64,000 bases of DNA from positions 62,001-126,000 of the forward strand of contig NZ_JAKZAM010000004.1 in the NCBI RefSeq assembly GCF_022538055.1. The letters are read 5' to 3'. Below, piece by piece: positions 17,101 to 24,192 of the stretch. Under the pieces are notes generated by a model. The model did no database searches and was not told the DNA's origin. It was given only the letters and a program-made list of their open reading frames with translations. The first letter of the stretch is position 1. Each line of letters opens with the position of its first letter. This DNA comes from Cognataquiflexum nitidum. GTDB lineage: Bacteria > Bacteroidota > Bacteroidia > Cytophagales > Cyclobacteriaceae. A program made the translations under genes and the position numbers.

Positions 17101-20100
17101 TTTCTGCTCAGGTCTCTTTTTTGTCTAAGTGATTCCACCACCATTTCAAAGGGGATTTGTTGGAATTCGAAAGACTCCAGCGTAGTGGTCCGGATATCTT
17201 TAAGAAGTTCTGTAAAGGTCATGTCTCCCCTTAGATTGGATCGAAGAGCCAAGGTGTTGACAAAAAACCCAATGAGATCATCCGTTTCTTCGCTTTCTCT
17301 ACCTGCCACAGGTGTGCCAACGCAGATATCCTCCTGACCACTATACCGATAAAGAAGTGTTTTGAATGCTGCCAGCAATGTCATAAAAAGAGTTGTCTGA
17401 TGACTTTGTCCCAATTCCTTCAGTTGGGATACCACGGAATCATCGATTGAAAAACGGTAACTATTCCCGTTATTACTCTGAATCGGCGGCCTTGCAAAAT
17501 CGGTAGGAAGCTGAAGCGGAGCGACGTTCTGGAGTTTGGCTTTCCAGAAGTCGATTTTACTCTGGATTGCATCACTGTTGAGGAAATTTCTTTGCCAAAT
17601 AGCATAGTCAATGTACTGAATGGGCAGAGGGGGCAGTGAACCCTGTATTCCGTTGAAGATGGACTGATAGCATTCGGTGAGTTCCTTTTTCAGGATGTTT
17701 GCAGACCATCCGTCGGAGGAGATGTGGTGCATGGTGATCACCAGACAATAATCGCCTTTGGTTTTGGTGATCAAGCATGCCCTCATCATGTGGTCATGGG
17801 CGAGGTCGAAAGGTGTTCTTATCAGTTCGGAAATTTCATTGTCAAGTAGTTCCGGATCAGGTAAATCCCATCTGTCCAGCTTCCAGATATCTTTGCCGAG
17901 AACGGTTTGGTAATAATTGCCGTCTTTCTCTGTGATGACGGTTCTGAGGACTTCGTGGCGGTTGACAATGGTTTTAAGGGCTTCTTCCAGGGCTAGTATG
18001 TCGAGCTTCCCCTCGATTTCAAGGATCAGTGGAATATGGTATTGGATGCTTCCTTCGAGCTTATGAATGAACCAGAGGCTCTGCTGATTGTAGGAAAGGG
18101 GAATGTTTTCAGGCCTTGCCATGGGTTGCGGAGCAAAACTGGAGGCCTGGCCGCTTCGGGACTGGAGTATCAGGGCAAGCTGTTCAACCGTGGGTGCTGA
18201 GAACAGTTCACGGATCGAAAGTTCTGCCCCCAAATCTTTTCTGACTGTTGCGACGGTCCGCATCGCTAGCAGGGAATGTCCCCCAAGGGCAAAGAAGTCA
18301 TCGTGGATGCCTATCCGGTCCAAACCGAGGATTCTCTGCCAGATCGCGGCAAGCTGTTTTTCGAGGTCATTTCTTGGTTTAGTATATTCGACATTCCCCA
18401 TATCTGCGTAACCGACCTCGGGCAGTGCCTTTCTGTCGATTTTCCCGCTGAAGGTGAGGGGGAGTTTTTCGAGCTGAAGCCAAAGGGCGGGGACCATATA
18501 TTCAGGAAGTTTTGACCTGAGGAATGCACTGACGGATTCTTTGTCGAAAGTCCCGTCGCAGACCACATATCCCACGAGTCTTTTGTCACCCTGTCCGTTT
18601 TCCTTTGCTATGACCACTGCCTGCCTCACTCCGTGGTGGAGGAGCAGGACGGATTCGATTTCGCCGAGCTCGATGCGGTATCCCCTGATTTTGACTTGAT
18701 CGTCCATCCTGCCGAGGTATTCGATGTTTCCGTCGTGAAGCCACCTGGCAAGGTCACCTGTGCGGTACATCCTTCCACCGGACACGTTGCTGAAGGGATC
18801 GGGAAGGAATTTTTGGGAGGAAAGTTCAGGTCTGTTGAGGTAACCCCGTCCGACTCCTTTCCCCCCGATGCAGAGTTCACCCGGGATCCCGACAGGGTTT
18901 AGGATTCCATCTGAGGATAGGATGTAGATAGCAGTATTGTCAATGGGTTTCCCGATGGCAACCTTTTGGCCGATCTCCATTTTTTTAAAGGTTGACCAGA
19001 TAGTTGTTTCGGTTGGACCATACATGTTCCAAAGTGTGCCTATTCCCACAAGAGTATTTTTCAATTCCTCACCGAGGGCTTCTCCACCGACGAGCATTTT
19101 GATATTTTGTGGATTTTTCCATCCTGAATTGAGTAACATCTGCCAACCCGAAGGCGTTGCCTGCATGTGCGTAGGACGGACTTCTTCCAGTTTTTTGGAA
19201 AGGCTGAAGCCATCCATGGCAATTTCCCTGCTTGCCAAGAATACCCTGCCACCATTGATAAGGGGAAGAAAAAGCTCAAGATAAAAGATGTCAAAACTAA
19301 AAGTAGTGACCGAGAGTAGACTTGAATTAGCATCGAATTCTACATTTTTCGACATACTTGCCAAGAAGTTTGCCACATTCTGGTGCTCTATCATTACACC
19401 TTTGGGCTTTCCTGTAGAACCTGAGGTATAGATGATGTAGGCAAGGTTATCGGGTAATAGTGAATTTAGGATTGCTTCTGACGGCATCCTCAGGATTGAC
19501 TCCATTTCTTTGTCCACAACCACAAGGCTTATTTCACTACCGAAATTGTGTTCAGTTTTGGAAGAGCAAATGACAAAATCTGCCTTTGTATCTTGGACCA
19601 TATAATCGATCCTATCTTTGGGTAATCCAGGATCGATGGGGACATAGGCCCCACCTGATTTGAGGATTCCAAAGATGCCTATTACCATCTCCAGAGACCG
19701 GTCTATACAGATCGGAACAAGGCTTTCAGGTTGGAGTCCGTTTCTGGTCAGATAATGAGCAAGGTGATTGGATTTGATATCCAGGTCCTTGTATGAAAGC
19801 TGTTCGCCTTCAAACTCAACTGCAATTGCATATGGCGTTTTGACGACTTGGCTTTCAAATAAATCTAAGATTGTTTTGCCTTTGGGTAGAGGGGAGAAAG
19901 TATCATTAAATGATTTCAGAAGTTGGAATTCTTCCTCTATGGGAATAATGTTTAAGAGACCAATGTTTTGGGAAGCTTGGGCATGAATGGATTCAAGAAG
20001 TTTGACAAGATGAGATACCATTCTATTTATGGTTTTAGAGCAATAGAACTCCTTGTCAAAGGTGATACGGCCTTCAATTTTTTCTTCATTTTCTACAAAG

Positions 20101-20726
20101 CCAAACAATAAAGTTGAATTAAAATTTTCAAGGTTTATTTTGGATGATTGGTTAAGGTCTTCTAAATCAGTATTTTTTTGATAATCCAAAATGACTGTAA
20201 AAAGTATGCTTAAATCCCTTTTGTTCTGTATTCCTAATGAAGTAATTAATTGATCAACAGAGATTTGATTGTAGGAATTGGCTTCAGCTAAATCGATCTC
20301 TAATTTTTGAACAAACTCATCAAAATTTTGGCTGCCATCTATTTTTGAACGAATGGGAAGAAAATCCAAAAAAGAGGTTTTTACAATCTCCGAGTTTGGA
20401 TTCTCAATTACTGTTTCCTTGAAGTTGGTGCCAATACAAAAATCATTTTGACTGCTGTATCTATAAAGTAAGACCTTTAAAGCTGCCAACAGGACTAAAG
20501 GATGTGAGGGCTTTGATTCGGAAAAGTGGGAAACAATATTGTCAAGGAGAGACCTGTCTATCAGGAAATCGATGGTATTGATTTCTGTTCTATCGGTCAA
20601 AGACCTCGAATGATCCTTGGGCAGTTGTAACTCTTCGATGCCTTCAAGCTTTTTAATCCAATAATCACTGATTAATTGAGAGGAATTGGTCGCTGATTGG
20701 GTATTTGGCGATTTTGTTAATAGCAT
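11118..20726 (-). CDS. Three-module nonribosomal peptide synthetase (half C-A-PCP, C-A-PCP, C-A-PCP-TE)
   Basis: 3202 residues. Order: C-terminal lobe only of a condensation domain (about 1-270, no HHxxxDG); A1 (about 290-770); PCP1 (LGGHSLL near 815); C2 (HHISSDG near 1000); A2 (YTSGSTGKPKG near 1470); PCP2 (near 1855); C3 (HHIASDG near 2040); A3 (YTSGSTGNPKG near 2508); PCP3 (LGGNSLLS near 2878); thioesterase (GYSFGG near 3018, GHH near the end). Manual specificity codes are A1 DILQLGMIWK (glycine-like), A2 DVWHYSLIDK (serine-like) and A3 DFTKVGEVGK (Asn/Asp-like); all three keep the A10 lysine. There is no epimerisation, methylation or reductase domain. Both full C domains look like LCL type. 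Predicted product: a tripeptide Gly-Ser-Asn/Asp, released as acid or ring. The gene is first on the minus strand and probably leads an operon reaching the phosphopantetheinyl transferase. Confidence 0.93.
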   Translation of the reverse strand: MLLTKSPNTQSATNSSQLISDYWIKKLEGIEELQLPKDHSRSLTDRTEINTIDFLIDRSLLDNIVSHFSESKPSHPLVLLAALKVLLYRYSSQNDFCIGTNFKETVIENPNSEIVKTSFLDFLPIRSKIDGSQNFDEFVQKLEIDLAEANSYNQISVDQLITSLGIQNKRDLSILFTVILDYQKNTDLEDLNQSSKINLENFNSTLLFGFVENEEKIEGRITFDKEFYCSKTINRMVSHLVKLLESIHAQASQNIGLLNIIPIEEEFQLLKSFNDTFSPLPKGKTILDLFESQVVKTPYAIAVEFEGEQLSYKDLDIKSNHLAHYLTRNGLQPESLVPICIDRSLEMVIGIFGILKSGGAYVPIDPGLPKDRIDYMVQDTKADFVICSSKTEHNFGSEISLVVVDKEMESILRMPSEAILNSLLPDNLAYIIYTSGSTGKPKGVMIEHQNVANFLASMSKNVEFDANSSLLSVTTFSFDIFYLELFLPLINGGRVFLASREIAMDGFSLSKKLEEVRPTHMQATPSGWQMLLNSGWKNPQNIKMLVGGEALGEELKNTLVGIGTLWNMYGPTETTIWSTFKKMEIGQKVAIGKPIDNTAIYILSSDGILNPVGIPGELCIGGKGVGRGYLNRPELSSQKFLPDPFSNVSGGRMYRTGDLARWLHDGNIEYLGRMDDQVKIRGYRIELGEIESVLLLHHGVRQAVVIAKENGQGDKRLVGYVVCDGTFDKESVSAFLRSKLPEYMVPALWLQLEKLPLTFSGKIDRKALPEVGYADMGNVEYTKPRNDLEKQLAAIWQRILGLDRIGIHDDFFALGGHSLLAMRTVATVRKDLGAELSIRELFSAPTVEQLALILQSRSGQASSFAPQPMARPENIPLSYNQQSLWFIHKLEGSIQYHIPLILEIEGKLDILALEEALKTIVNRHEVLRTVITEKDGNYYQTVLGKDIWKLDRWDLPDPELLDNEISELIRTPFDLAHDHMMRACLITKTKGDYCLVITMHHISSDGWSANILKKELTECYQSIFNGIQGSLPPLPIQYIDYAIWQRNFLNSDAIQSKIDFWKAKLQNVAPLQLPTDFARPPIQSNNGNSYRFSIDDSVVSQLKELGQSHQTTLFMTLLAAFKTLLYRYSGQEDICVGTPVAGRESEETDDLIGFFVNTLALRSNLRGDMTFTELLKDIRTTTLESFEFQQIPFEMVVESLRQKRDLSRNPVFQVLFVLQNVPKNEVRLDDVLVSDETYENFTSKFDLTFELTEMEKGIAGIVEYNTDLYRPETMERFVSHFILLLKSIVENPSLNLDLINIIPTEERTLLLETLNATEAEYPHEKTIVDLFEQQVNKTPDAVALLFRDKELSYKELNERSNQFAHYLIERYNIQTDDLIGIELERSEWMVIGILAIIKSGGAYVPIDPEFPDQRKDFIKEDARLKLVINQAELEEFRKAINERNYPNTNPVTRISPENLMYVIYTSGSTGKPKGCMLEHRGLVNRLAWMQKSYALTEKDCILQKTTFTFDVSVWELIWWSLQGASVSMLEPGGEKQPEKIVSTIEAAQVTVLHFVPSMLEAFLEFLGSSTENILKLSSLKQVYTSGEALKAEQLKRFKELLPAVSLMNLYGPTEASIDVSYYACETAEELSIPIGKPIDNTALYVLNPTHHLVPYGTVGEICIGGVGLARGYLNREELTREKFIENPYRPEERLYRTGDLGRWRGDGNLEYLGRMDDQVKIRGYRIELGEIESVLVLHPNVKQAVVMARENGQGDKRLVGYVICDGTFDKESVSAFLRSKLPEYMVPALWVKLEKLPLTLSGKTDRKALPDVGIGDMVTAGYTEPRNEQEKQLAALWQRILGLDRIGIHDDFFALGGHSLLAMRAVASIRKELGSEISILDFFSAPTVAQLALILISRDNVLSNQVPMVVARPETIPLSYNQQSLWFIHQLEGSIQYHIPLIHNIRGKLDIRALEEVLKTIVNRHEVLRTVITEKDGNDCQTVLGKGLWRLDRMELPDPELLKNEITRLIRIPFDLAHDHMMRACLITKAQGDYCLVITMHHIASDGWSVNILRKELTECYQAITNGKPIPLSPLPLQYIDYAIWQRNFLNSDSIQPKIDFWKAKLQNVAPLQLPTDFARPPIQSNNGNSYRFSIDDSVVSQLKELGQSHQTTLFMTLLAAFKTLLYRYSGQEDICVGTPVAGRESEETDDLIGFFVNTLALRSNLRGDMTFTELLKDIRTTTLESFEFQQIPFEMVVESLRQKRDLSRNPVFQVLFVLQNVPKNEVRLDDVLVSDETYENFTSKFDLTFELTEMEKGIAGIVEYNTDLYRPETMERFVSHFILLLKSIVENPSLNLDLLNIIPTEERTLLLETLNATEAEYPQDKTIVDLFEEQVNKTPDATALLFRDDKLSYKELNERSNQFAHYLIEKHGVVNGDLVGIRLERSARMVLSVLGVLKTGAAYVPIDIDYPKERIAFIKQDSGCKLLIDEEEWDAFKLQDTLYSIDRPNVTIKLTDVIYVIYTSGSTGNPKGCVLNYGGVNNYLDWTSEYSRDISYSKVDLFSSLSFDFTITSLFGALTQGKALHVHNQFEDLSRQLKEIVLNPENGWIKLTPAHIKLIEEQTLREARSKVFVLGGEALTKELIEYLRKNEGSRIYNEYGPTEATVGCIVKEIGVDNEPYIGTPIQNTEIYLLDSSQHLVPYGVVGEICLGGVGIARGYLNRDDLTKEKFIENPYKPGKRLYRTGDLGKWGKDRNLEYLGRMDDQVKIRGNRIELGEIEQVLTSHLKVEQGVVLARLLKNTTDKELIAYSTGMATAEEMKAYLMEKLPQYMVPNFYVKLEKLPLTSNGKIDRKALPDLSIGDMVTPDYIEPRSELEKKLAVIWQRILSWERVGIHDDFFALGGNSLLSVKVISALEKEIGSKIPINLIFKFPNIFAFAKAIENSNQNQAGWNSLVAIKPSGSKPPLYIVHGVGSAVSIYYSLAKYIEDDQPIYGFQPKGLDGKEVPNSSLEEMASYYISLMIDQNPYGPYNISGYSFGGYVAYEMAQQLHAMGRKVGKLILFDTSSLDSYEKLSAFDKLKLRSKIILNEINFVLHEPQGYLEKKTRSYKRKRDKLLVKMKLKPDPKFLDDSRSVLNRVAKNNADILRSYKLVPYHGPMVLFRAKTQGFYVEEPKYYGWVPFVEKVNVVHVSGHHDNLFHKPEILKEMAEKIQKVLDEKPGS
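13710..14393. repeat. C-domain repeat, copy 1 (module 3 condensation domain)
   Basis: This matches 16833-17516 at an offset of 3123 bp, exactly 1041 codons or one C-A-PCP module. A single change at 14394 against 17517 is followed by about 30 more matching bases before divergence. It encodes the acceptor lobe and C-A linker of the condensation domain. It indicates internal homogenisation of modules 2 and 3. Confidence 0.8.
15226..16830. repeat. 1.6-kb near-perfect repeat, copy 2 (A2 of the large NRPS)
   Basis: Partner of 7018-8622. It covers module-2 A-domain coding sequence. Identity ends where the large NRPS enters the A-PCP linker on one side and the C-A linker on the other. Confidence 0.85.
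16833..17516. repeat. C-domain repeat, copy 2 (module 2 condensation domain)
   Basis: Partner of 13710-14393, one module period (3123 bp) away. The first difference on the left edge is AAG against ATG at 13709/16832. Confidence 0.8.
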
Positions 20727-20838
20727 GATTTATTTATTTTGGGTTTTAAAAAAATGATTTTTAATTTCTATTTAAAGCTAGAATTCTAAAGTTAAGAAAT
20801 AACCTTTTTTTAGAAAAAATCATTGGGCATCAAAAATC

Positions 20839-20859
20839 AATGGTTTTTTAGAAACCATT
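20839..20859. promoter_or_regulatory. Inverted repeat between the divergent NRPS and DUF2911 genes
   Basis: AATGGTTT and AAACCATT (8-bp perfect arms, 5-base gap) lie midway in the 199-bp divergent spacer. It could be an operator or a leader hairpin for the NRPS operon. On the minus strand the sequence TAACTTTA nearer the NRPS start resembles the Bacteroidota -7 element TAnnTTTG, but no clear -33 partner was found. Confidence 0.35.
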
Positions 20860-20925
20860 AAATTAACTTGAGATCCTTATCGTATCTTCACCATTCCAAT
20901 TCCATAAATCCAAATTATAAAAACT

Positions 20926-21531
20926 ATGAAAAACACCAGAATCTATTTCTTTGCATTCACCTTGATGTTGTTTTTGGCAGCTTCATTGCAGTCTCATGGA
21001 CAACTTCAGTCCCCTGCAGCCAGCCCTGCAGCCTTCGTGTCCCAAAATGTTGGTTTCACCAAAATCAGCATTGATTATTCTTCTCCTGCTGTAAAAGGAA
21101 GACAGATTTTTGGGGAAATCGAAAAGTATGGAGTTACTTGGAGAGCAGGTGCCAATGCCACCACCATCATTGAATTCAGCACAGGCGTAAGCGTTGGTGG
21201 TAAAAATCTTCGCGCCGGTAAATATTCCATTTTCATCACGCCAATGGCCTCAGGCGAGTGGACTGTTCACCTGAATGGGAAAGGCAATTCTGTGTTTGCT
21301 TATATGAAAGATGGTAAAATTGACGAGGAAGCAGTTGCCAAAGATGATGCTGCTACCATCAAAGTAACCCCAATGATGGCTGCTGATTCTCAGGAAAGAC
21401 TTTCTTATGCCATTTCTGCCGAAAACAACAAGGTAGCCAAAGTGACCATGGCTTGGGATAAAGTGAGGTTGTCATTTATGGTGGACACTCAGGTTGACCA
21501 AAAAATGGAAGGCTTCAAAGGAGCTTTTTGA
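20926..21531 (+). CDS. DUF2911 domain secreted protein
   Basis: 201 residues with a signal peptide (hydrophobic core to about residue 25, cleavage near SHG-Q). The body matches DUF2911: SPAVKGRQIFGE, TWRAGANATT, LRAGKYSIF and WTVHLNGKGN. The family is common in Bacteroidota and its function is unknown. It is transcribed divergently from the NRPS operon and ends at a strong bidirectional terminator. Nothing ties it to peptide synthesis except position. Confidence 0.9.
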   Translation: MKNTRIYFFAFTLMLFLAASLQSHGQLQSPAASPAAFVSQNVGFTKISIDYSSPAVKGRQIFGEIEKYGVTWRAGANATTIIEFSTGVSVGGKNLRAGKYSIFITPMASGEWTVHLNGKGNSVFAYMKDGKIDEEAVAKDDAATIKVTPMMAADSQERLSYAISAENNKVAKVTMAWDKVRLSFMVDTQVDQKMEGFKGAF

Positions 21532-21556
21532 TTACTCCCTCATTACATCTCAAAAT

Positions 21557-21585
21557 AAAAAAACCTCCTTTATGGAGGTTTTTTT
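21557..21585. terminator. Bidirectional rho-independent terminator
   Basis: An A-run, CCTCC, loop TTTAT, GGAGG, then a T-run. With the A/T runs the stem has 12 pairs. It separates the convergent DUF2911 gene and the Gfo/Idh gene whose stop is at 21599, and can serve both. Confidence 0.85.
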
Positions 21586-21598
21586 ATTGCCTTTAACT

Positions 21599-22759
21599 TT
21601 ACTTCTCTGTCCAATCAACGCCGGTATCCTTCCATTTTTTCTCAGCAGCCGAATCCAGAACAGCCTGACAGACTTTTTGGGTTTCGTAGGCATCTTTGAA
21701 AGTCGGTGAGCAGGGTTTTCCGGTTTCCAAGCTATGGAAAAAATCCGCTGCATGATGGATAAATGAATGCTCATACCCGATACTCGTTCCGGGAATCCAC
21801 CATCTCTTCATGTAAGGTTGCTCGCCTTCGGTGATGTGGATTTTTCTCCAACCCCTGACATGTGGATCATCTTTATGGTCAAAATATTCCAACCAGTTCA
21901 TGTCCTGTAAATCCCACCTGATTGAGGCATGTTCCCCGTTGATTTCAAAGGTATAAAGGGCCTTGTGCCCCCTAGCGTACCTTGTAGCCTCAAAAAGCCC
22001 GAGAGAACCATTGTCAAAGTGGCAATGGAAGATACAGGCATCGTCAATGCCTACTTTCTGAACCTGTCCACTTCCCTGATGAACCCTTTCTTTGACGAAA
22101 GTTTCGGTCATTGCTGATACATCTTTGATACCGCCATTAAGCCACATCGCCGTATCGATGCAATGTGCCAATAAGTCTCCGGTCACTCCCGAACCTGCAG
22201 CATCTACATCTAATCTCCAAAGCCCATCTCCACCTTGCGGCAGTTCGGGATTGATTGTCCAATCCTGAAGGAAATTGGCGCGGTAATGGAATATTTTTCC
22301 CAGTTTTCCCGAGTCAACGATTTGCTTGGCCAATGTCACAGCCGGGACTTTTCTATAGTTGTACCAAACAGTATTGGCAATGCCTGCATTTTCTGCTGCT
22401 TTGACCATTTTTTCGCCTTCCTCCAAGGTTTTGGAGAGTGGTTTTTCACAAAGGATCATCTTTCCTGCAGCTGCTGCTGCAATGGCTATTTCGGCATGAA
22501 AAGCATTGGGCGTACAAATATCCACCGCATCAATGTCGGGTCTTTCAATGATTTTCTTCCAATCTGTTTCGTAGGAGGCATAGCCCCACTGTTCAGCAAA
22601 GGCTTTGACCTTATCTTCTCTCCTTGCACATACCGCTTGCAATACAGGCAGGTATTCAAATTCAGGGAAAAAGTCAGGTATACGCTTGTAGGCGTTGGTG
22701 TGGATTCTACCCATCAACCCCGTTCCTATGAGTCCGATTCTTATATGTTTTTTGCTCAT
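21599..22759 (-). CDS. Gfo/Idh/MocA family oxidoreductase (cytoplasmic)
   Basis: 386 residues, without a signal peptide. The N-terminal Rossmann motif is [12 protein letters not shown], the catalytic loop is CEKPLSK, and a beta-sheet domain with [16 protein letters not shown] follows; these place it with NAD(P)-dependent sugar/inositol dehydrogenases. It is the last gene of a minus-strand run (DUF4432, cupin, TIM-barrel isomerase, this dehydrogenase) that looks like one sugar-catabolic operon. Inference: it oxidises a sugar, perhaps to a keto-sugar, with the neighbouring isomerase acting on the product. The substrate cannot be read from sequence. Confidence 0.92.
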   Translation of the reverse strand: MSKKHIRIGLIGTGLMGRIHTNAYKRIPDFFPEFEYLPVLQAVCARREDKVKAFAEQWGYASYETDWKKIIERPDIDAVDICTPNAFHAEIAIAAAAAGKMILCEKPLSKTLEEGEKMVKAAENAGIANTVWYNYRKVPAVTLAKQIVDSGKLGKIFHYRANFLQDWTINPELPQGGDGLWRLDVDAAGSGVTGDLLAHCIDTAMWLNGGIKDVSAMTETFVKERVHQGSGQVQKVGIDDACIFHCHFDNGSLGLFEATRYARGHKALYTFEINGEHASIRWDLQDMNWLEYFDHKDDPHVRGWRKIHITEGEQPYMKRWWIPGTSIGYEHSFIHHAADFFHSLETGKPCSPTFKDAYETQKVCQAVLDSAAEKKWKDTGVDWTEK

Positions 22760-22921
22760 TATTTTGGATTTAAAGATTTGAAAATTTCAAAGGGTTAGAA
22801 AGTTTAAAAGTTTCAAGGTTCAAAAGTTTTGAAGTCTTTACCGATTACCTCCCACCATTCTGTCACGTCCTGAATTTACTTGACACTTTTCACTTCCAAT
22901 TTCTGACTTTATCCGTCCCAC

Positions 22922-23953
22922 TTATCCAACCCATCCGTGTGCATTGCGCACCTCGATCATTTTGGAAAGGATGTCGTTCCAAGTTTGCTGCTTGCCCATC
23001 ACGGCATTGGGAAACATACAGCCATCCCAACAAATATGCTGGAAAGCTTTGGTCAGTTCGCCCTCAGCATTTCGTAGCCAATGGCCGGCATCCTTGGCAA
23101 TATCAAGCTTGCCATTTGGATCGTTGGCTAGGCAATGTCTTCCAGTTTTGTCATGTGAACCCGAACCGAAAACTGTCCCGTCATTTTGAGCCACATGGAA
23201 ATCTATGGTCCAAGGTCGGAGGGCTTTTGTCAATTTTTTGAATGCCTCATCCAATGTCTCCCTGTCATTCCAGTCAAAGTTCTTTGGTAGAATCCTGTCA
23301 TCAGGACTGTTGTAACCCAACATGTAAAGGAAAGTATGGGACATATCTGCCTGGAATCCGATATTGGGCCTGTTGGTTTGATCAAGGGTGTCCACCATCG
23401 CCCTCCAGCTGTGCATGCCTCCCCAGCAGATTTCACCTTCGGCAGCGAGTTTTTCTCCAAAATCCGCAGCCACATCACAGGCTTCTCTGAATGTCTGTGC
23501 AATCAGTTTGGTATTGTTGATCGGGTCCTTTGCCCAGTTTTCAACGCTGCTAGCTGAATCAATCCTTACTATTCCGTAAGGTCTCACACCAAGGTCTTTG
23601 AGTTTTTGACCGAAAACACATGATTTGCGGACCATTTCCACAAACAGCGCACGGTCTTCCTTACTTCCCATAGCAGGTCCACCCCAAATCGGAGCAACAA
23701 GGCTTCCTATATTCAGGTTGAGTTTCTGTACTTTTTCTGCCAATCTCTTGATACCGTCATCAGACATATCCAGATCAATATGTGGATCAAAAAGTCCGAT
23801 ATCAATACCGTCAAACTTTACCCCGTTGACTTCTGCGGCGGCGGTGGATTGCAGCATGTCATCAAATGAAATGATTGGCTCTGAGTCGGGGCCTTTCCCC
23901 ACAATACCCGGCCAAGTCGCATTGTGTAGTTTTGGATAGTTATTTTGGGACAT
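22922..23953 (-). CDS. TIM-barrel sugar phosphate isomerase/epimerase
   Basis: 343 residues of the AP_endonuc_2 (xylose-isomerase-like TIM barrel) fold. Likely metal ligands are spread along the chain: Glu in EGEICWGG, Asp/His in QADMSHTF and His in DFHVAQND. It is longer than the usual 270-290 residues because of an insertion around residues 230-300. It lies 162 bp upstream of the Gfo/Idh gene on the same strand; such pairs are typical of inositol and keto-sugar routes. The leader upstream has repeated AATAACCATTAACC-type sequence. Confidence 0.88.
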   Translation of the reverse strand: MSQNNYPKLHNATWPGIVGKGPDSEPIISFDDMLQSTAAAEVNGVKFDGIDIGLFDPHIDLDMSDDGIKRLAEKVQKLNLNIGSLVAPIWGGPAMGSKEDRALFVEMVRKSCVFGQKLKDLGVRPYGIVRIDSASSVENWAKDPINNTKLIAQTFREACDVAADFGEKLAAEGEICWGGMHSWRAMVDTLDQTNRPNIGFQADMSHTFLYMLGYNSPDDRILPKNFDWNDRETLDEAFKKLTKALRPWTIDFHVAQNDGTVFGSGSHDKTGRHCLANDPNGKLDIAKDAGHWLRNAEGELTKAFQHICWDGCMFPNAVMGKQQTWNDILSKMIEVRNAHGWVG

Positions 23954-24030
23954 GGTTTTTTGGTTATTTGTTAATGGTTATTGGATGGATTATGGTTATT
24001 CGGTTAATGGTTATTTGGTTAACTGTTTAA
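23954..24030 (-). repeat. AATAACCATTAACC-type leader repeat upstream of the isomerase
   Basis: Read on the minus strand, the leader is made of several AATAACCATTAAC-like units ending just before the ATG. A similar C/A-rich leader occurs in the same orientation before the NTF2-like gene at 39690 and, in short form, before the cupin gene at 25404. Confidence 0.6.
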
Positions 24031-24104
24031 CTGATTTCGAAATCCGAGCTTTTCTCACTTCTCGGCGCTAGTATCTTGCCTCTTTTTCTTGATACTTTTT
24101 TTTT

Positions 24105-24183
24105 ACGTCACCCTGAACGTAGTGAAGGGTCTCCACTATAAATGAGATTCTTCACCTTCGCAGGCTACGGTTCAGAATGACGT
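24105..24183. repeat. Palindromic intergenic repeat (CGTCACCCTGAAC family)
   Basis: ACGTCACCCTGAACGTAG and, about 40 bp later, its near-complement CTACGGTTCAGAATGACGT form an imperfect stem (16 of 19 pairs). It resembles the short dispersed elements (TTCACTACGTTCAGxATGACG) common in Bacteroidota spacers; a further copy lies near 48200. Confidence 0.7.
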
Positions 24184-24192
24184 AACCAAAAT

